This document shows positions 7,659 to 15,072 of a stretch of DNA of 20,274 nucleotides, one piece after another. The DNA comes from Methylococcaceae bacterium UBA662 (GTDB lineage Bacteria; Pseudomonadota; Gammaproteobacteria; Methylococcales; Methylomonadaceae). Positions within the stretch are counted from its first letter, which is position 1. Every line of letters starts with the position of its first letter. The stretch is taken from positions 18,823 to 39,096 of the forward strand of contig DBNW01000021.1 of the NCBI GenBank assembly GCA_002299425.1, in the 5' to 3' direction. The position numbers and the translations under genes were made by a program. Under the pieces are notes generated by a model. The model made no database searches. It saw nothing but the letters and a program-made list of their open reading frames with translations, and was not told where the DNA came from.

Positions 7659-10138
7659 ACCGTTTTAGCTTGGCCTTAACCCTGTTATGGCGAGGCCGCC
7701 GCTCTGGCGAGTGGACGCTGTTGTTGGCGGCACTGGTGATTGCTGTTACCAGTTGCTCGGCGATCGCCTTGTTCTCAGACCGTTTGCAACGCACCATGAC
7801 GGCACAAACCGCCGAATTTTTAGCGGCCGATTTGGTGATCACCACCGCTCACCCCATTCCGGAACGCTGGTTGGAAAAGGCCGGCGTTTTAGGGTTGATG
7901 CAGGCACAAACGGTGGAGTTCTCCAGCGTGTTGCTGGAGCACGGAGAAATGCTGCTGGCCAGCATTAAGGCCGTTAGTGCTGGCTACCCGCTGCGTGGGC
8001 AATTGAAAACGGCCAGCACCGATGGTGGCACCGAAAGCCTTAACCAACACGGCCCGGAACCGGGTACGGCCTGGGTAGAGCGGCGGGTGTTGTCGGTGTT
8101 GAAGCTGAATTTAGGAGACGCCTTGACGGTGGGCGAGCAGGTTTTTAAAGTCACCCACCTGATCACTTACGAGCCGGATAAACAAAACGATTTTTACAGT
8201 TTCTCGCCCCGGGTGATGATTAACAAAGCAGATCTGGCCGCTACTGCAGTGATTCAGCCGGGCAGTCATGTGCATTATTTTTTCCAATTCATAGGCCCGG
8301 TCGATGCCTTGGCAGATTACAAACACTGGCTAAAGCCGCAGTTGACGCCAGGCCAGCGGCTCATGGATATTCGTGATGACCGCCCGGAGCTGGATTCGGC
8401 CTTGACCCGGGCACAACGTTATGTTGGGCTGTCTAGCCTGTTGGTGGTGGTGATTGCTGCGGTTGCTGTGGCCATGACCGCCAGCCGCTACAGTGAGCGC
8501 CATTTCGACAGCGTTGCGCTGCTGCGCTGTCTGGGCATGAAACAACGGCAACTGGTTAGCCTGTACGCCAGCCAGTTTGCCATCATGGGTGTGCTGGCGG
8601 GTGCCATTGGGTGCTGGCTCGGCTGGCTGGCGCACAGCGGCCTGTTTTGGTTGCTGCAAGACCTGCTGCCGCAGACCCTAGCCCGGCCTAGCCTTTTGGG
8701 TCTTTGGTTTGGTTTTGGAGTGGGCTTTGCCTTGTTGCTGGGTTTTGCTCTGCCGCCGTTGTTGTCTTTGGTGCAGGTCTCGCCCCTGCGGGTGTTGCGC
8801 CGTGAATTGACGCCGTTGCCGGCCAGTGCTTGGCTGGTTTATGGTTTAGCCTTGGCTGTGCTGAGCGTGTTGGTTTGGCGCTACAGCGGCGACATCACAA
8901 TGACTGTGACGCTGGTGTCTTCAGGTACGCTGGCGGTCGGCGTGGTCGGCGCATGGGTTTACGGGGTGCTGGGTTTGCTCGGCAGGCTGCTGCCCGGACT
9001 TGGCCTGGCTTGGCGGCTGGGCTGGGCTGGCCTGGTTCGCAACCGCTGGACCAGCACCGCTCAGGTTCTGGCGTTCAGCCTAACCTTGGTGGCAATGATT
9101 TTAAGCTTTACCGTCCGCAATGATTTGCTCAATGATTGGCAACGGCAATTACCGGCTAACGCTGCCAACCATTTCGCTTTGAACATTTTTCCAGGACAAC
9201 TGGCGGCGTTCAAACAAGATTTGCACGCCCAGGCCCCGGAAAGTAATCGTTTTTACCCAATGGTCAGGGGACGACTAGCAGCCATCAACGGTACCCCGGT
9301 GCAGCGCATTGCCAGCCAGGGAAACCAGGGCACACTGGCCGCGCACCGGGAAATTAGCCTGACATGGGCTGAGCAGCTACCCGAGGACAATACCCTCGTG
9401 GACGGTCTTTGGTGGACCGACGGGCGCACCCACAGGGTGTCCGTGGAGCAAAAGCTGGCAGGCGATTTAAACATCAAGCGGGGTGATGAACTGGCTTTTG
9501 CCATCGGCAGCCAGACCGTAAACGCGGTTGTCAGCAGCATCCGCACCCTGCGTTGGGACAGCATGAAGCCGAATTTCTACATGATTTTCTCGCCTGGAAC
9601 TCTGGACGCTTTCCCCAGCACTTACCTGACCAGCTTTTACCTACCCAGCGGGCAAAAAGACCGGCTTAACGTTTTGCTAAAACACTACCCCAACGTGACG
9701 GTGCTGGAAGTGGACGGTATCGTGCAACAACTTAAAACCGTTCTACGTCAACTGACCGCTGCCATCAATTACCTGCTGTATTTTGCCTTGGCTGCCGGGT
9801 TTACGGTGTTGTTTGCCGCCGTTCAATCCAGCCTGGACAGACGCATCCGCGAAAGTGCACTGCTGCGCACGCTAGGTGCCCATCGCCGCTTGCTGGTCGC
9901 CGCCCATGTGCTTGAATTTAGCAGTCTGGGCGTTATTGCCGGTTTTTTAGCCGTGCTGGTGGCGGAAATCGTCACTTATGCGGTGTACACCTATGTGCTG
10001 CTGATGCCGTACCAGCCTAACCCCTGGTTGTGGCTGGCAGTGCCGGTACTGGGCGGTGTCGCGGTGGCGGGTGCTGGTTGTTGGGGGGTGCGGCAGGTGC
10101 TGGCTAAGCCGCCGTTGACGGTGCTGAACAGGTTGTGA
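7655..10138 (+). CDS. ybbP: YbbP-like FtsX-family ABC transporter permease
   Basis: 827 residues, inner-membrane protein with about ten predicted membrane segments by eye. One hydrophobic segment near the N-terminus (about 22-45) is followed by a large periplasmic domain, then a first FtsX module (starting near YVGLSSLLVVVIAAVAVAMTAS) with further helices, a second periplasmic domain, and a second C-terminal FtsX module (INYLLYFALAAGFTVLFAAVQ onwards). Both modules contain the cytoplasmic signature with an arginine-rich loop and LLRxLG (ALLRCLGMKQRQLV and ALLRTLGAHRRLLV). This doubled FtsX layout matches the YbbP/DUF214 type seen next to YbbA and TesA in other Gammaproteobacteria. It overlaps ybbA by 4 nt, so the two are almost certainly co-translated. 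Substrate unknown. Confidence 0.9.
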   Translation: MNRFSLALTLLWRGRRSGEWTLLLAALVIAVTSCSAIALFSDRLQRTMTAQTAEFLAADLVITTAHPIPERWLEKAGVLGLMQAQTVEFSSVLLEHGEMLLASIKAVSAGYPLRGQLKTASTDGGTESLNQHGPEPGTAWVERRVLSVLKLNLGDALTVGEQVFKVTHLITYEPDKQNDFYSFSPRVMINKADLAATAVIQPGSHVHYFFQFIGPVDALADYKHWLKPQLTPGQRLMDIRDDRPELDSALTRAQRYVGLSSLLVVVIAAVAVAMTASRYSERHFDSVALLRCLGMKQRQLVSLYASQFAIMGVLAGAIGCWLGWLAHSGLFWLLQDLLPQTLARPSLLGLWFGFGVGFALLLGFALPPLLSLVQVSPLRVLRRELTPLPASAWLVYGLALAVLSVLVWRYSGDITMTVTLVSSGTLAVGVVGAWVYGVLGLLGRLLPGLGLAWRLGWAGLVRNRWTSTAQVLAFSLTLVAMILSFTVRNDLLNDWQRQLPANAANHFALNIFPGQLAAFKQDLHAQAPESNRFYPMVRGRLAAINGTPVQRIASQGNQGTLAAHREISLTWAEQLPEDNTLVDGLWWTDGRTHRVSVEQKLAGDLNIKRGDELAFAIGSQTVNAVVSSIRTLRWDSMKPNFYMIFSPGTLDAFPSTYLTSFYLPSGQKDRLNVLLKHYPNVTVLEVDGIVQQLKTVLRQLTAAINYLLYFALAAGFTVLFAAVQSSLDRRIRESALLRTLGAHRRLLVAAHVLEFSSLGVIAGFLAVLVAEIVTYAVYTYVLLMPYQPNPWLWLAVPVLGGVAVAGAGCWGVRQVLAKPPLTVLNRL

Positions 10139-10164
10139 CAACAACAAACAAGCCGCTAACCGGT

Positions 10165-10194
10165 TTGCCGCAAGTCGCTTGAAACCTCTATAAT
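10165..10194 (+). promoter_or_regulatory. Sigma70-type promoter for xseB-ispA
   Basis: A perfect -10 box TATAAT (10189-10194) lies 18 nt after a 4/6 -35 box TTGCCG (10165-10170). The expected transcription start near 10201 leaves a short leader before the xseB start at 10219. It is the only good promoter seen upstream of ispA. Confidence 0.65.
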
Positions 10195-10218
10195 GCGAAG
10201 GTTTGCCGGATGTGAAAA

Positions 10219-10452
10219 ATGACCAAAAGAAAACCCCCCGTCCTGTTTGAAGACACCTTAGCGGAGCTGGAACAGTTGGTGGTGCGACTGGAGCAGGGCG
10301 ATCTCTCTTTGGAAGAGTCTCTTGCGGCATTTGAACGAGGCGTGGCCTTAGCGCGTACCTGTCAACAAGCTTTGCAGCACGCTGAACAAAAAGTGCAAAT
10401 TTTATTGGAAAAAAACGGTACGCAAACCTTGGAGTCTTTTACCGATGAGTGA
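10219..10452 (+). CDS. xseB: Exodeoxyribonuclease VII small subunit
   Basis: 77 residues, the normal size for XseB. The small subunit binds XseA to form the nuclease that degrades single-stranded DNA to short acid-soluble oligonucleotides. The family pattern FEDTLAELEQLVVRLEQGDLSLEESLAAFERGVAL (10-44) is clear, and the rest is helical and charged as expected. A weak ribosome site (GGA at 10208-10210) precedes the ATG. It overlaps the ispA start by 8 nt. The xseB-ispA pairing is widespread in Proteobacteria; the dxs gene that often follows is not here. XseA is not encoded in the window. Confidence 0.96.
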   Translation: MTKRKPPVLFEDTLAELEQLVVRLEQGDLSLEESLAAFERGVALARTCQQALQHAEQKVQILLEKNGTQTLESFTDE

Positions 10453-11341
10453 CGCCTTAAACGATTACTTGGCTTTTTGTCAACAGCGCGTGGAAACAGC
10501 GTTGGCGCAACGACTGCCCGATGCCGCCATTTTGCCGCAACGCCTGCATCAGGCCATGCGCTACTGCGTTCTTGATGGTGGCAAAAGAATGCGTCCGCTG
10601 CTGGTTTATGGCACCGGCAAAACCGTGGGACTCGCACCAGAAGCTTTGGACGGTATTGCTTGTGCGTTGGAATTTATCCATGTGTATTCGTTGATTCACG
10701 ACGATTTGCCAGCCATGGACGACGACGCTTTACGCCGTGGCAAAGCCACCTGCCATGTAGCGTTTGATGAAGCGACGGCTATTTTGGCGGGCGATGCCTT
10801 GCAAGCGTTGGCTTTTGAAGTGTTGGCTAACGATACTAGCATTGCCGCGCCCCCACAAAACCGCTTGAAAATGCTGACCGTTCTCGCTAAAGCCAGCGGT
10901 TCTCTGGGTATGGTGGGCGGTCAGGCCATCGACTTGCAATCCGTAGGTGTCCGTTTGACACTGCCGGAGTTGGAAAACATGCACATCCACAAAACGGGGG
11001 CCTTAATTCGCGCCAGCGTGGTTATGGCTACTTTAGCGCAACCGGACTTAGACCCCAGTCTGGCCACCCGGCTGGACCATTACGCCAAGTGCATTGGCCT
11101 GGCTTTTCAAGTTCAGGATGACATCCTCGATGAAGAAAGCGACACCGCCACGCTGGGTAAGACCCAGGGCAAAGACAAAAACCACAACAAACCCAGCTAT
11201 CCGGCCCTGCTAGGCTTGGCTGGGGCCAAGCAAAAAGCCCGGGAACTGCATGAAATGGCGTTGGCTCATTTGCATGTTTTCGGTGCACAAGCCGATTTGT
11301 TGCGGGATTTGTCGCTGTACATCATCCAGCGCAACCGCTAA
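10445..11341 (+). CDS. ispA: (2E,6E)-farnesyl diphosphate synthase
   Basis: 298 residues, a cytoplasmic prenyltransferase that adds two isopentenyl diphosphates to dimethylallyl diphosphate to make C15 farnesyl diphosphate. The first Asp-rich motif DDLPAMDDD (86-94) has the two-residue insertion typical of bacterial FPP synthases, and a Tyr (Y81) five residues before it fits C15 chain-length control. The second motif DDILD is at 225-229, and GGKRMRP (45-51) is the substrate-binding site near the N-terminus. A GGAG at 10431-10434 inside xseB serves as ribosome site, and the 8-nt overlap suggests coupling. Its product is the substrate of the squalene synthase encoded about 4 kb downstream, so the gene probably supplies the hopanoid locus as well as ubiquinone and undecaprenyl synthesis (inference). 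Confidence 0.95.
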   Translation: MSDALNDYLAFCQQRVETALAQRLPDAAILPQRLHQAMRYCVLDGGKRMRPLLVYGTGKTVGLAPEALDGIACALEFIHVYSLIHDDLPAMDDDALRRGKATCHVAFDEATAILAGDALQALAFEVLANDTSIAAPPQNRLKMLTVLAKASGSLGMVGGQAIDLQSVGVRLTLPELENMHIHKTGALIRASVVMATLAQPDLDPSLATRLDHYAKCIGLAFQVQDDILDEESDTATLGKTQGKDKNHNKPSYPALLGLAGAKQKARELHEMALAHLHVFGAQADLLRDLSLYIIQRNR

Positions 11342-11376
11342 ACCGACCCACTCGCACCCCGTCTAAAATAGCCGAC

Positions 11377-11892
11377 ATGGAAACGCTCGCCAGTAAAATT
11401 CGTGACATCGCCGATTTTCCAAAACCTGGAATCGTATTTAAAGACATCACGCCGTTGGTGAAAGACCCGGTCGCTTTGCGTTTAGCGGTTCGTCAATTGT
11501 TGCAGCCTTTTTTAGGCCGCGACATTACTGTCGTAGCCGGTATGGAAGCGCGCGGGTTTATTTTTGGCGCGTTGGTAGCCTGGGAGCTGGGCCTGCCGTT
11601 TGTGCCGTTGCGTAAACCCGGCAAACTGCCTTACGACGTGCAAAGCGTTTGTTACGATTTAGAATACGGCTCGGCGACGCTGGAGGCGCATGTCGATGCC
11701 TTCGGAAATGACGATAAGGTGTTGTTGGTGGACGATTTGCTCGCTACCGGCGGGACTGCCGAGGCGAGCTGCCGGTTGGTGGAAAAGCTGGGTGCCCATG
11801 TGGTGGCGTGTGCTTTTGTGGTCGAGCTGGATGCGCTAAAGGGCAGAGAGAAGCTGGCAGGCTATGAGGTACACGCACTGGTGCAGTGTTAG
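11377..11892 (+). CDS. apt: Adenine phosphoribosyltransferase
   Basis: 171 residues, normal for Apt. It converts adenine and PRPP to AMP and pyrophosphate in purine salvage. The N-terminus IRDIADFPKPGIVFKDITPL (8-27) and the PRPP-binding signature VLLVDDLLATGGTAEA (115-130) are diagnostic; VVAGMEARGFIFG (52-64) is the usual core. It begins 35 nt after ispA with no visible Shine-Dalgarno sequence. A TAAAAT box at 11364-11369 lies 7 nt before the ATG, so a leaderless message is possible, but there is no -35 box and read-through from ispA is equally likely. Placement beside the hopanoid genes is notable because HpnG releases adenine; a metabolic link is only inference. Confidence 0.96.
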   Translation: METLASKIRDIADFPKPGIVFKDITPLVKDPVALRLAVRQLLQPFLGRDITVVAGMEARGFIFGALVAWELGLPFVPLRKPGKLPYDVQSVCYDLEYGSATLEAHVDAFGNDDKVLLVDDLLATGGTAEASCRLVEKLGAHVVACAFVVELDALKGREKLAGYEVHALVQC

Positions 11893-11927
11893 CCACAAGT
11901 GCGCAGACAGCGATTCCTGTAGCCGGT

Positions 11928-12827
11928 TTACTGTTTCTGGGAGCCGCTGAGCTTGGCTAAGACAGTGCGAAAATGCAGTGCCGTTTTGTCGAATGCTGCG
12001 GTGGCACCGGTAAAGGCGTTTGATGCCGTATTGAATGTTTCGACGCTGCCGGGAAATCCGGCTGCGTTGGCGGTGTCTGCTTCAGCGAACTCCTCGAAAT
12101 AATCCAGGCTCGCAAATTGGCCGTCACTGGCCAGATTTTGGCGCCATTGCAAAAACGATTCACGGGTGAACAGGTAGCGGTCTAAGGCGGCCTCATCAAT
12201 AAACTGCAATGCCCCTTGGGCATTGGCACGGGCGTTCAATAAGTACAACAATTGCACGGGGATGCCGACATAGCTAGTCGGGTTGGCGGCGGTGTCAAAT
12301 AGGATGCCGGGAATACCCCTGACCGTAGTCGGACCCAAAAAAGGCAAAACCAAATAGGGGCCGCTGGGCAGGCCCCAAAGAGCTAGCGTTTGATCAAAAT
12401 CTTCGTCGTTATGCTCTAGGTTTAGGTATTTTGCCACATCCACAAACCCCGCTAAGCCCAGCGTGGAATTCACTAGCAGGCGTCCGGTATTATCAAGCCC
12501 TTGCCGAGGTTTGCCTTGCAAAAAAGCATTAACGATAGTGTTGGCAGTTTCTAGGTTGTTGTAAAAATTAAAAATACCGGTTCGCACGAATTGGGGAGTG
12601 ATTGCCTTGTAAGCGTTAGCGATGGGTTCGGCTAAATACTCATCGACCGTATCATTGAACTGGAAAATTTTGCGGTTGACTCTTTCATACGGATCGGCTT
12701 TGCTGCGGGCGATGGGTTGGTTTTTTACGTTCTCGGCAGCGCACTCACCGAGGAACACCAGCCCTGCTAGGGCGATTGCTAACAACAAACGGCCGTCCGT
12801 GAAGTTCTTTTTATAAGTGCGGTGCAT
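11928..12827 (-). CDS. mlaA: MlaA/VacJ-family outer-membrane lipid-trafficking protein
   Basis: 299 residues. In the Mla system, MlaA sits in the outer membrane and passes mislocalised phospholipids from the outer leaflet to the periplasmic carrier MlaC. The family core is clear: DPYERVNRKIFQFND (46-60), the NAFLQGKPRQGLDNTGRLLVNSTLG stretch, GPYLVLPFLGPTTVRG, and the FTRESFLQWRQN ending. A signal-like hydrophobic segment covers about 14-27. The only cysteine near its end (C29, in LGEC) is preceded by Glu, which does not fit a lipobox, so lipid attachment is uncertain. About 75 residues follow the family core. It is the last gene of hpnH-hpnM-mlaA, 11 nt after the MlaC-like gene. A ribosome site (AGGGA) lies only 3 nt from the ATG. 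mlaB, mlaD, mlaE and mlaF are absent here. Confidence 0.9.
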   Translation of the reverse strand: MHRTYKKNFTDGRLLLAIALAGLVFLGECAAENVKNQPIARSKADPYERVNRKIFQFNDTVDEYLAEPIANAYKAITPQFVRTGIFNFYNNLETANTIVNAFLQGKPRQGLDNTGRLLVNSTLGLAGFVDVAKYLNLEHNDEDFDQTLALWGLPSGPYLVLPFLGPTTVRGIPGILFDTAANPTSYVGIPVQLLYLLNARANAQGALQFIDEAALDRYLFTRESFLQWRQNLASDGQFASLDYFEEFAEADTANAAGFPGSVETFNTASNAFTGATAAFDKTALHFRTVLAKLSGSQKQ

Positions 12828-12838
12828 AAATCCCTAGC

Positions 12839-13453
12839 TTACATTTTTGAGTGGTTGTCTATTTTTTCATTCAGCCTTTTTATTAGGGCATCAAAACCTT
12901 CCCGTTGCAAAACGCTGGTATATTCGGTGCGTCTTAAAGCCAGGTCGCTGACGCCGTTGGCTATTATATTGATAATCCGCCAGGTGTCGCCGTTTTGTTT
13001 GAGCATGTAATCAAACTTAACATCCTTGTCGTTGGGAATTTTAAACAGGCTGCGCACCACAACGCCGCCTTTGCCAGTTTCCTCCAAAGACTCAAAAACA
13101 AAAGACTCCCCGTTGTAGTCCCTGAAATTGTGGGCGTAGGAGGACACACTAAGTCTTATAAGTACATCAACAAAAGTGTGTTGTTGGTCTTTTGTGAGTT
13201 TTTCCCATTCCCTGCCAACAATGATTCGGGCAATTTTTTCTAAGTCATGGCTTTGCGCGACGGGGTTGAACAATTTTTCGTAGCGGCCGGCGTAGCCAAT
13301 GCGTTTGCCGCTTTTCATTGCCTCCAGCAAATGCCCCTGGAACACCTCAACCACTTGCCTGGCCGTTTTTGCTTCCGGTTCGGCGGCTAATAGCAGAGCC
13401 GGGAACAACGCTGCCAGCACCAGTGCAATAATTTGTCTGTATTTTGTACGCAT
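12839..13453 (-). CDS. hpnM: HpnM: MlaC/Ttg2D-family periplasmic carrier of the hopanoid locus
   Basis: 204 residues with an N-terminal signal peptide (hydrophobic about 8-23, cleavage likely after LLLAA). The mature protein matches the toluene-tolerance Ttg2D/MlaC fold family: KIARIIVGREWEKLTKDQQHTFVDVLIRLSVSSYAHNF, then a FKIPNDKDVKFDYMLKQNGDTWRIINIIANGVSDLALRR-type core ending in a helical tail. MlaC proteins carry one phospholipid through the periplasm; HpnM is the name for family members found inside hopanoid clusters, where a lipid or hopanoid transport role is assumed rather than proven. Its position between hpnH and mlaA supports the HpnM name over a general MlaC. GAGG lies 9 nt before the ATG. 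The gap to hpnH is 41 nt and contains a small palindrome. Confidence 0.88.
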   Translation of the reverse strand: MRTKYRQIIALVLAALFPALLLAAEPEAKTARQVVEVFQGHLLEAMKSGKRIGYAGRYEKLFNPVAQSHDLEKIARIIVGREWEKLTKDQQHTFVDVLIRLSVSSYAHNFRDYNGESFVFESLEETGKGGVVVRSLFKIPNDKDVKFDYMLKQNGDTWRIINIIANGVSDLALRRTEYTSVLQREGFDALIKRLNEKIDNHSKM

Positions 13454-13478
13454 GTAACGGTACCTCGTAAATTAGCGA

Positions 13479-13492
13479 CATTGCCTGCAATG
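13479..13492. repeat. Short perfect palindrome between hpnH and hpnM
   Basis: CATTGC and GCAATG are separated by CT, making a 14-bp perfect dyad placed 2 nt after the hpnH stop codon in the leftward operon. It has no T run after it in the direction of transcription, so it is not a terminator. It may be an mRNA hairpin or may be chance. Confidence 0.3.
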
Positions 13493-13494
13493 AG

Positions 13495-14604
13495 TTAGTT
13501 TTCTACATTGACGGGTATGCTGGACAGTTTTGAATCGGGTCTTTTTAGAACCGATACAGGGACGGGTTCGGGCATCATGGTGCCTTGGGTTTTAGGTCCC
13601 CTTAACCCGACGAAAAGGCCTTTTAATGGATTTTTCAACAAGTCTTCTACGGCCGTGGCCTCATAGCCGCAGTGTGCCATGCAGTTAGCGCATTTAGGGT
13701 TGTTGCTGTTGCCGTATTGGTGCCAGGGGGTGGTGTCGAGTAGCTCTTGAAAAGAAGCCGCATTGCCTTCGTCTGCCAGCAGATAGCAGGGTTTTTGCCA
13801 GCCAAAAACGTTGCGAGTGGGATTGCCCCACGGGGTGCATTGGTAGTTCTGGTTGCCCGCTAAAAAGTCAAGGTATAACGCGGAATGATTGAACGGCCAT
13901 CGGCGTTTTTGGGTTTTGCCAATTCTGAAGATACTGCGGAACAGGTCTTTGACTTCCCTGCCTTTAATAAAAATACCCTGTTGTGGTGCCCGCTCGTAGC
14001 TGAAACCGGGGGCAATAGTGACCGACTCAACTCCTAGCGCGGTAACGTAATCCAGAAATTCAGCCACTTCCTCGGCTTTTTCCCCTTGGAATAAGGTGCA
14101 GTTGACGCTCACCCTAAAGCCCTTAGCTAAGGCTAGCTTGATCGCCTCGACAGCCCGGTCAAAAACACCCTCCTGGCAAACCGAAGCGTCATGCCGTTCC
14201 CTTAGGCCGTCTAAGTGGATGGAAAATGTCAGGTAGGGCGACGGTTTGTAGTCATCAATGCGTTTTTTTAGCAACAAGGCATTGGTACACAGGTAAACGT
14301 ATTTTTTCCGCGCTACGATGCCCGCGACGATTTGCGGCATTTCCTTGTGGATTAAGGGCTCGCCGCCGGGAATGGAAACCATTGGGGCGCCGCATTCATC
14401 GACTGCCTGCATGCACTCTTCGTAAGACAAGCGGCGGTCAAGGATTTCATCGGGATAATCTATTTTGCCGCAACCCGCGCAGGCTAGATTGCAGCGGAAC
14501 AAAGGCTCTAGCATTAAGACCAAGGGGTATTTTTTAACCCCTTTAAGTTTTTGCTTGATCAGATAGTAGCCAACCGTCAGTTGTTGGCGTAAAGGGACTG
14601 CCAC
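13495..14604 (-). CDS. hpnH: HpnH: radical SAM adenosylhopane synthase
   Basis: 369 residues. HpnH joins a 5'-deoxyadenosyl group from S-adenosylmethionine to diploptene (hopene), giving adenosylhopane, the first step of hopanoid side-chain extension. The radical SAM cluster motif is CNLACAGC (C38, C42, C45), the SAM-binding GGEP is at 80-83, and FSIHLDGLRERHD (127-139) follows the usual barrel strand. The C-terminal part carries more cysteines (C256, C273, C305, C308, C312) in a pattern typical of this family. The GTG start at 14602-14604 is well supported by a perfect AGGAGG (14613-14618) 8 nt upstream. It is the first gene of the leftward operon hpnH-hpnM-mlaA and diverges from the squalene synthase operon across a 468-bp region. 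Confidence 0.94.
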   Translation of the reverse strand: MAVPLRQQLTVGYYLIKQKLKGVKKYPLVLMLEPLFRCNLACAGCGKIDYPDEILDRRLSYEECMQAVDECGAPMVSIPGGEPLIHKEMPQIVAGIVARKKYVYLCTNALLLKKRIDDYKPSPYLTFSIHLDGLRERHDASVCQEGVFDRAVEAIKLALAKGFRVSVNCTLFQGEKAEEVAEFLDYVTALGVESVTIAPGFSYERAPQQGIFIKGREVKDLFRSIFRIGKTQKRRWPFNHSALYLDFLAGNQNYQCTPWGNPTRNVFGWQKPCYLLADEGNAASFQELLDTTPWHQYGNSNNPKCANCMAHCGYEATAVEDLLKNPLKGLFVGLRGPKTQGTMMPEPVPVSVLKRPDSKLSSIPVNVEN

Positions 14605-14612
14605 GGTAAATT

Positions 14613-14618
14613 CCTCCT
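14613..14618 (-). promoter_or_regulatory. Consensus ribosome binding site fixing the hpnH GTG start
   Basis: Read on the minus strand this is AGGAGG, 8 nt before the GTG at 14604-14602. Such a strong site with a GTG start suggests high translation of hpnH and decides the start choice. Confidence 0.85.
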
Positions 14619-14713
14619 AAAAATAAAAATGGGCGGTAAGGGCTTAATGGCAATAGCCAAAGAAACGGGTGGGGTTTTTAGGTTTAGCAGGGTGCTGCTC
14701 GTGCTGCAGTTTA

Positions 14714-14735
14714 GTTGTTGTATGCTCACAACAAC
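14714..14735. promoter_or_regulatory. 22-bp inverted repeat, candidate operator upstream of hpnH
   Basis: Perfect 8-bp arms GTTGTTGT (14714-14721) and ACAACAAC (14728-14735) flank the spacer ATGCTC. The centre is about 120 bp upstream of the hpnH start. A dyad of this size fits a dimeric regulator of TetR or LacI-like size, or an RNA hairpin in a long hpnH leader; no T run follows on the minus strand, so it is not a terminator. Function is inference. Confidence 0.45.
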
Positions 14736-14918
14736 AAAAACGGGGTGGTCGCATTCCGGTTGTCTAGCTATCCCCGGACGGTCTTCTGTTTTTCACCCAA
14801 TACAGCGTATTAAACAACTGCTTAGAACTGGGTTTAGCATACTCCGTTTTTGTTAGCGACTCCAGTATTTGCAACAAATCATTAATAAAGCGCATACAGA
14901 AGAGCCTTGGACGGGTGC

Positions 14919-14933
14919 TAGAATAAAATTCTA
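14919..14933. promoter_or_regulatory. 15-bp AT-rich palindrome, candidate operator upstream of squalene synthase
   Basis: TAGAAT and ATTCTA surround the spacer AAA, giving a perfect dyad. It is about 75 bp upstream of the proposed -35 box of the rightward operon, a place where activators often bind. The AT-rich context makes chance occurrence more likely than for the other dyad. Confidence 0.35.
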
Positions 14934-15009
14934 TCTGACTGTATTGTATAAAAAAATAAAAAATTTTTTGCGGTAAAGTCGGGCTTATTAACATTAAAAC
15001 AACATCACT

Positions 15010-15038
15010 TTGCAAATTGCCAACAAAACGTCTATTAT
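15010..15038 (+). promoter_or_regulatory. Sigma70-like promoter for the squalene synthase-shc operon
   Basis: The -35 box TTGCAA (15010-15015, 4/6) and the -10 box TATTAT (15033-15038, 5/6) are 17 nt apart, the ideal spacing. The expected transcript start near 15045 leaves a leader of about 28 nt before the ATG at 15073. It lies within AT-rich sequence, consistent with a promoter. Confidence 0.6.
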
Positions 15039-15072
15039 GGACTTCAAGTAGACTTTTAATCATTTAAAGACC

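Larger units (their letters stand above)
14605..15072. other. Divergent intergenic control region between the two hopanoid operons
   Basis: This 468-bp stretch separates hpnH (-) from the squalene synthase gene (+). The part nearest the rightward operon (about 14880-15070) is clearly AT-rich, with A and T runs near 14950-14980. It contains a sigma70-like promoter (15010-15038) and two separate inverted repeats (14714-14735 and 14919-14933). No convincing promoter was found for the leftward operon. Small reading frames of 75 and 99 codons in it show no recognisable protein features. Confidence 0.75.

Noticed and set aside
8440..9700. Several antisense reading frames of 60-130 codons within the ybbP gene
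   Set aside because: They are shadows of a long GC-balanced membrane-protein gene and show no recognisable domains.
11893..11927. Terminator between the convergent apt and mlaA genes
   Set aside because: No stem-loop with a T run was found in the 35-bp gap on either strand.
14629..14856. 75-codon reading frame on the plus strand upstream of hpnH
   Set aside because: Low-complexity composition, no ribosome site and no protein family resemblance; it also covers the inverted repeat at 14714-14735.
14764..15063. 99-codon reading frame on the minus strand in the divergent intergenic region
   Set aside because: No recognisable domain, it runs through AT-rich sequence and the proposed promoter of the squalene synthase operon, and it lacks a ribosome site; more likely chance.
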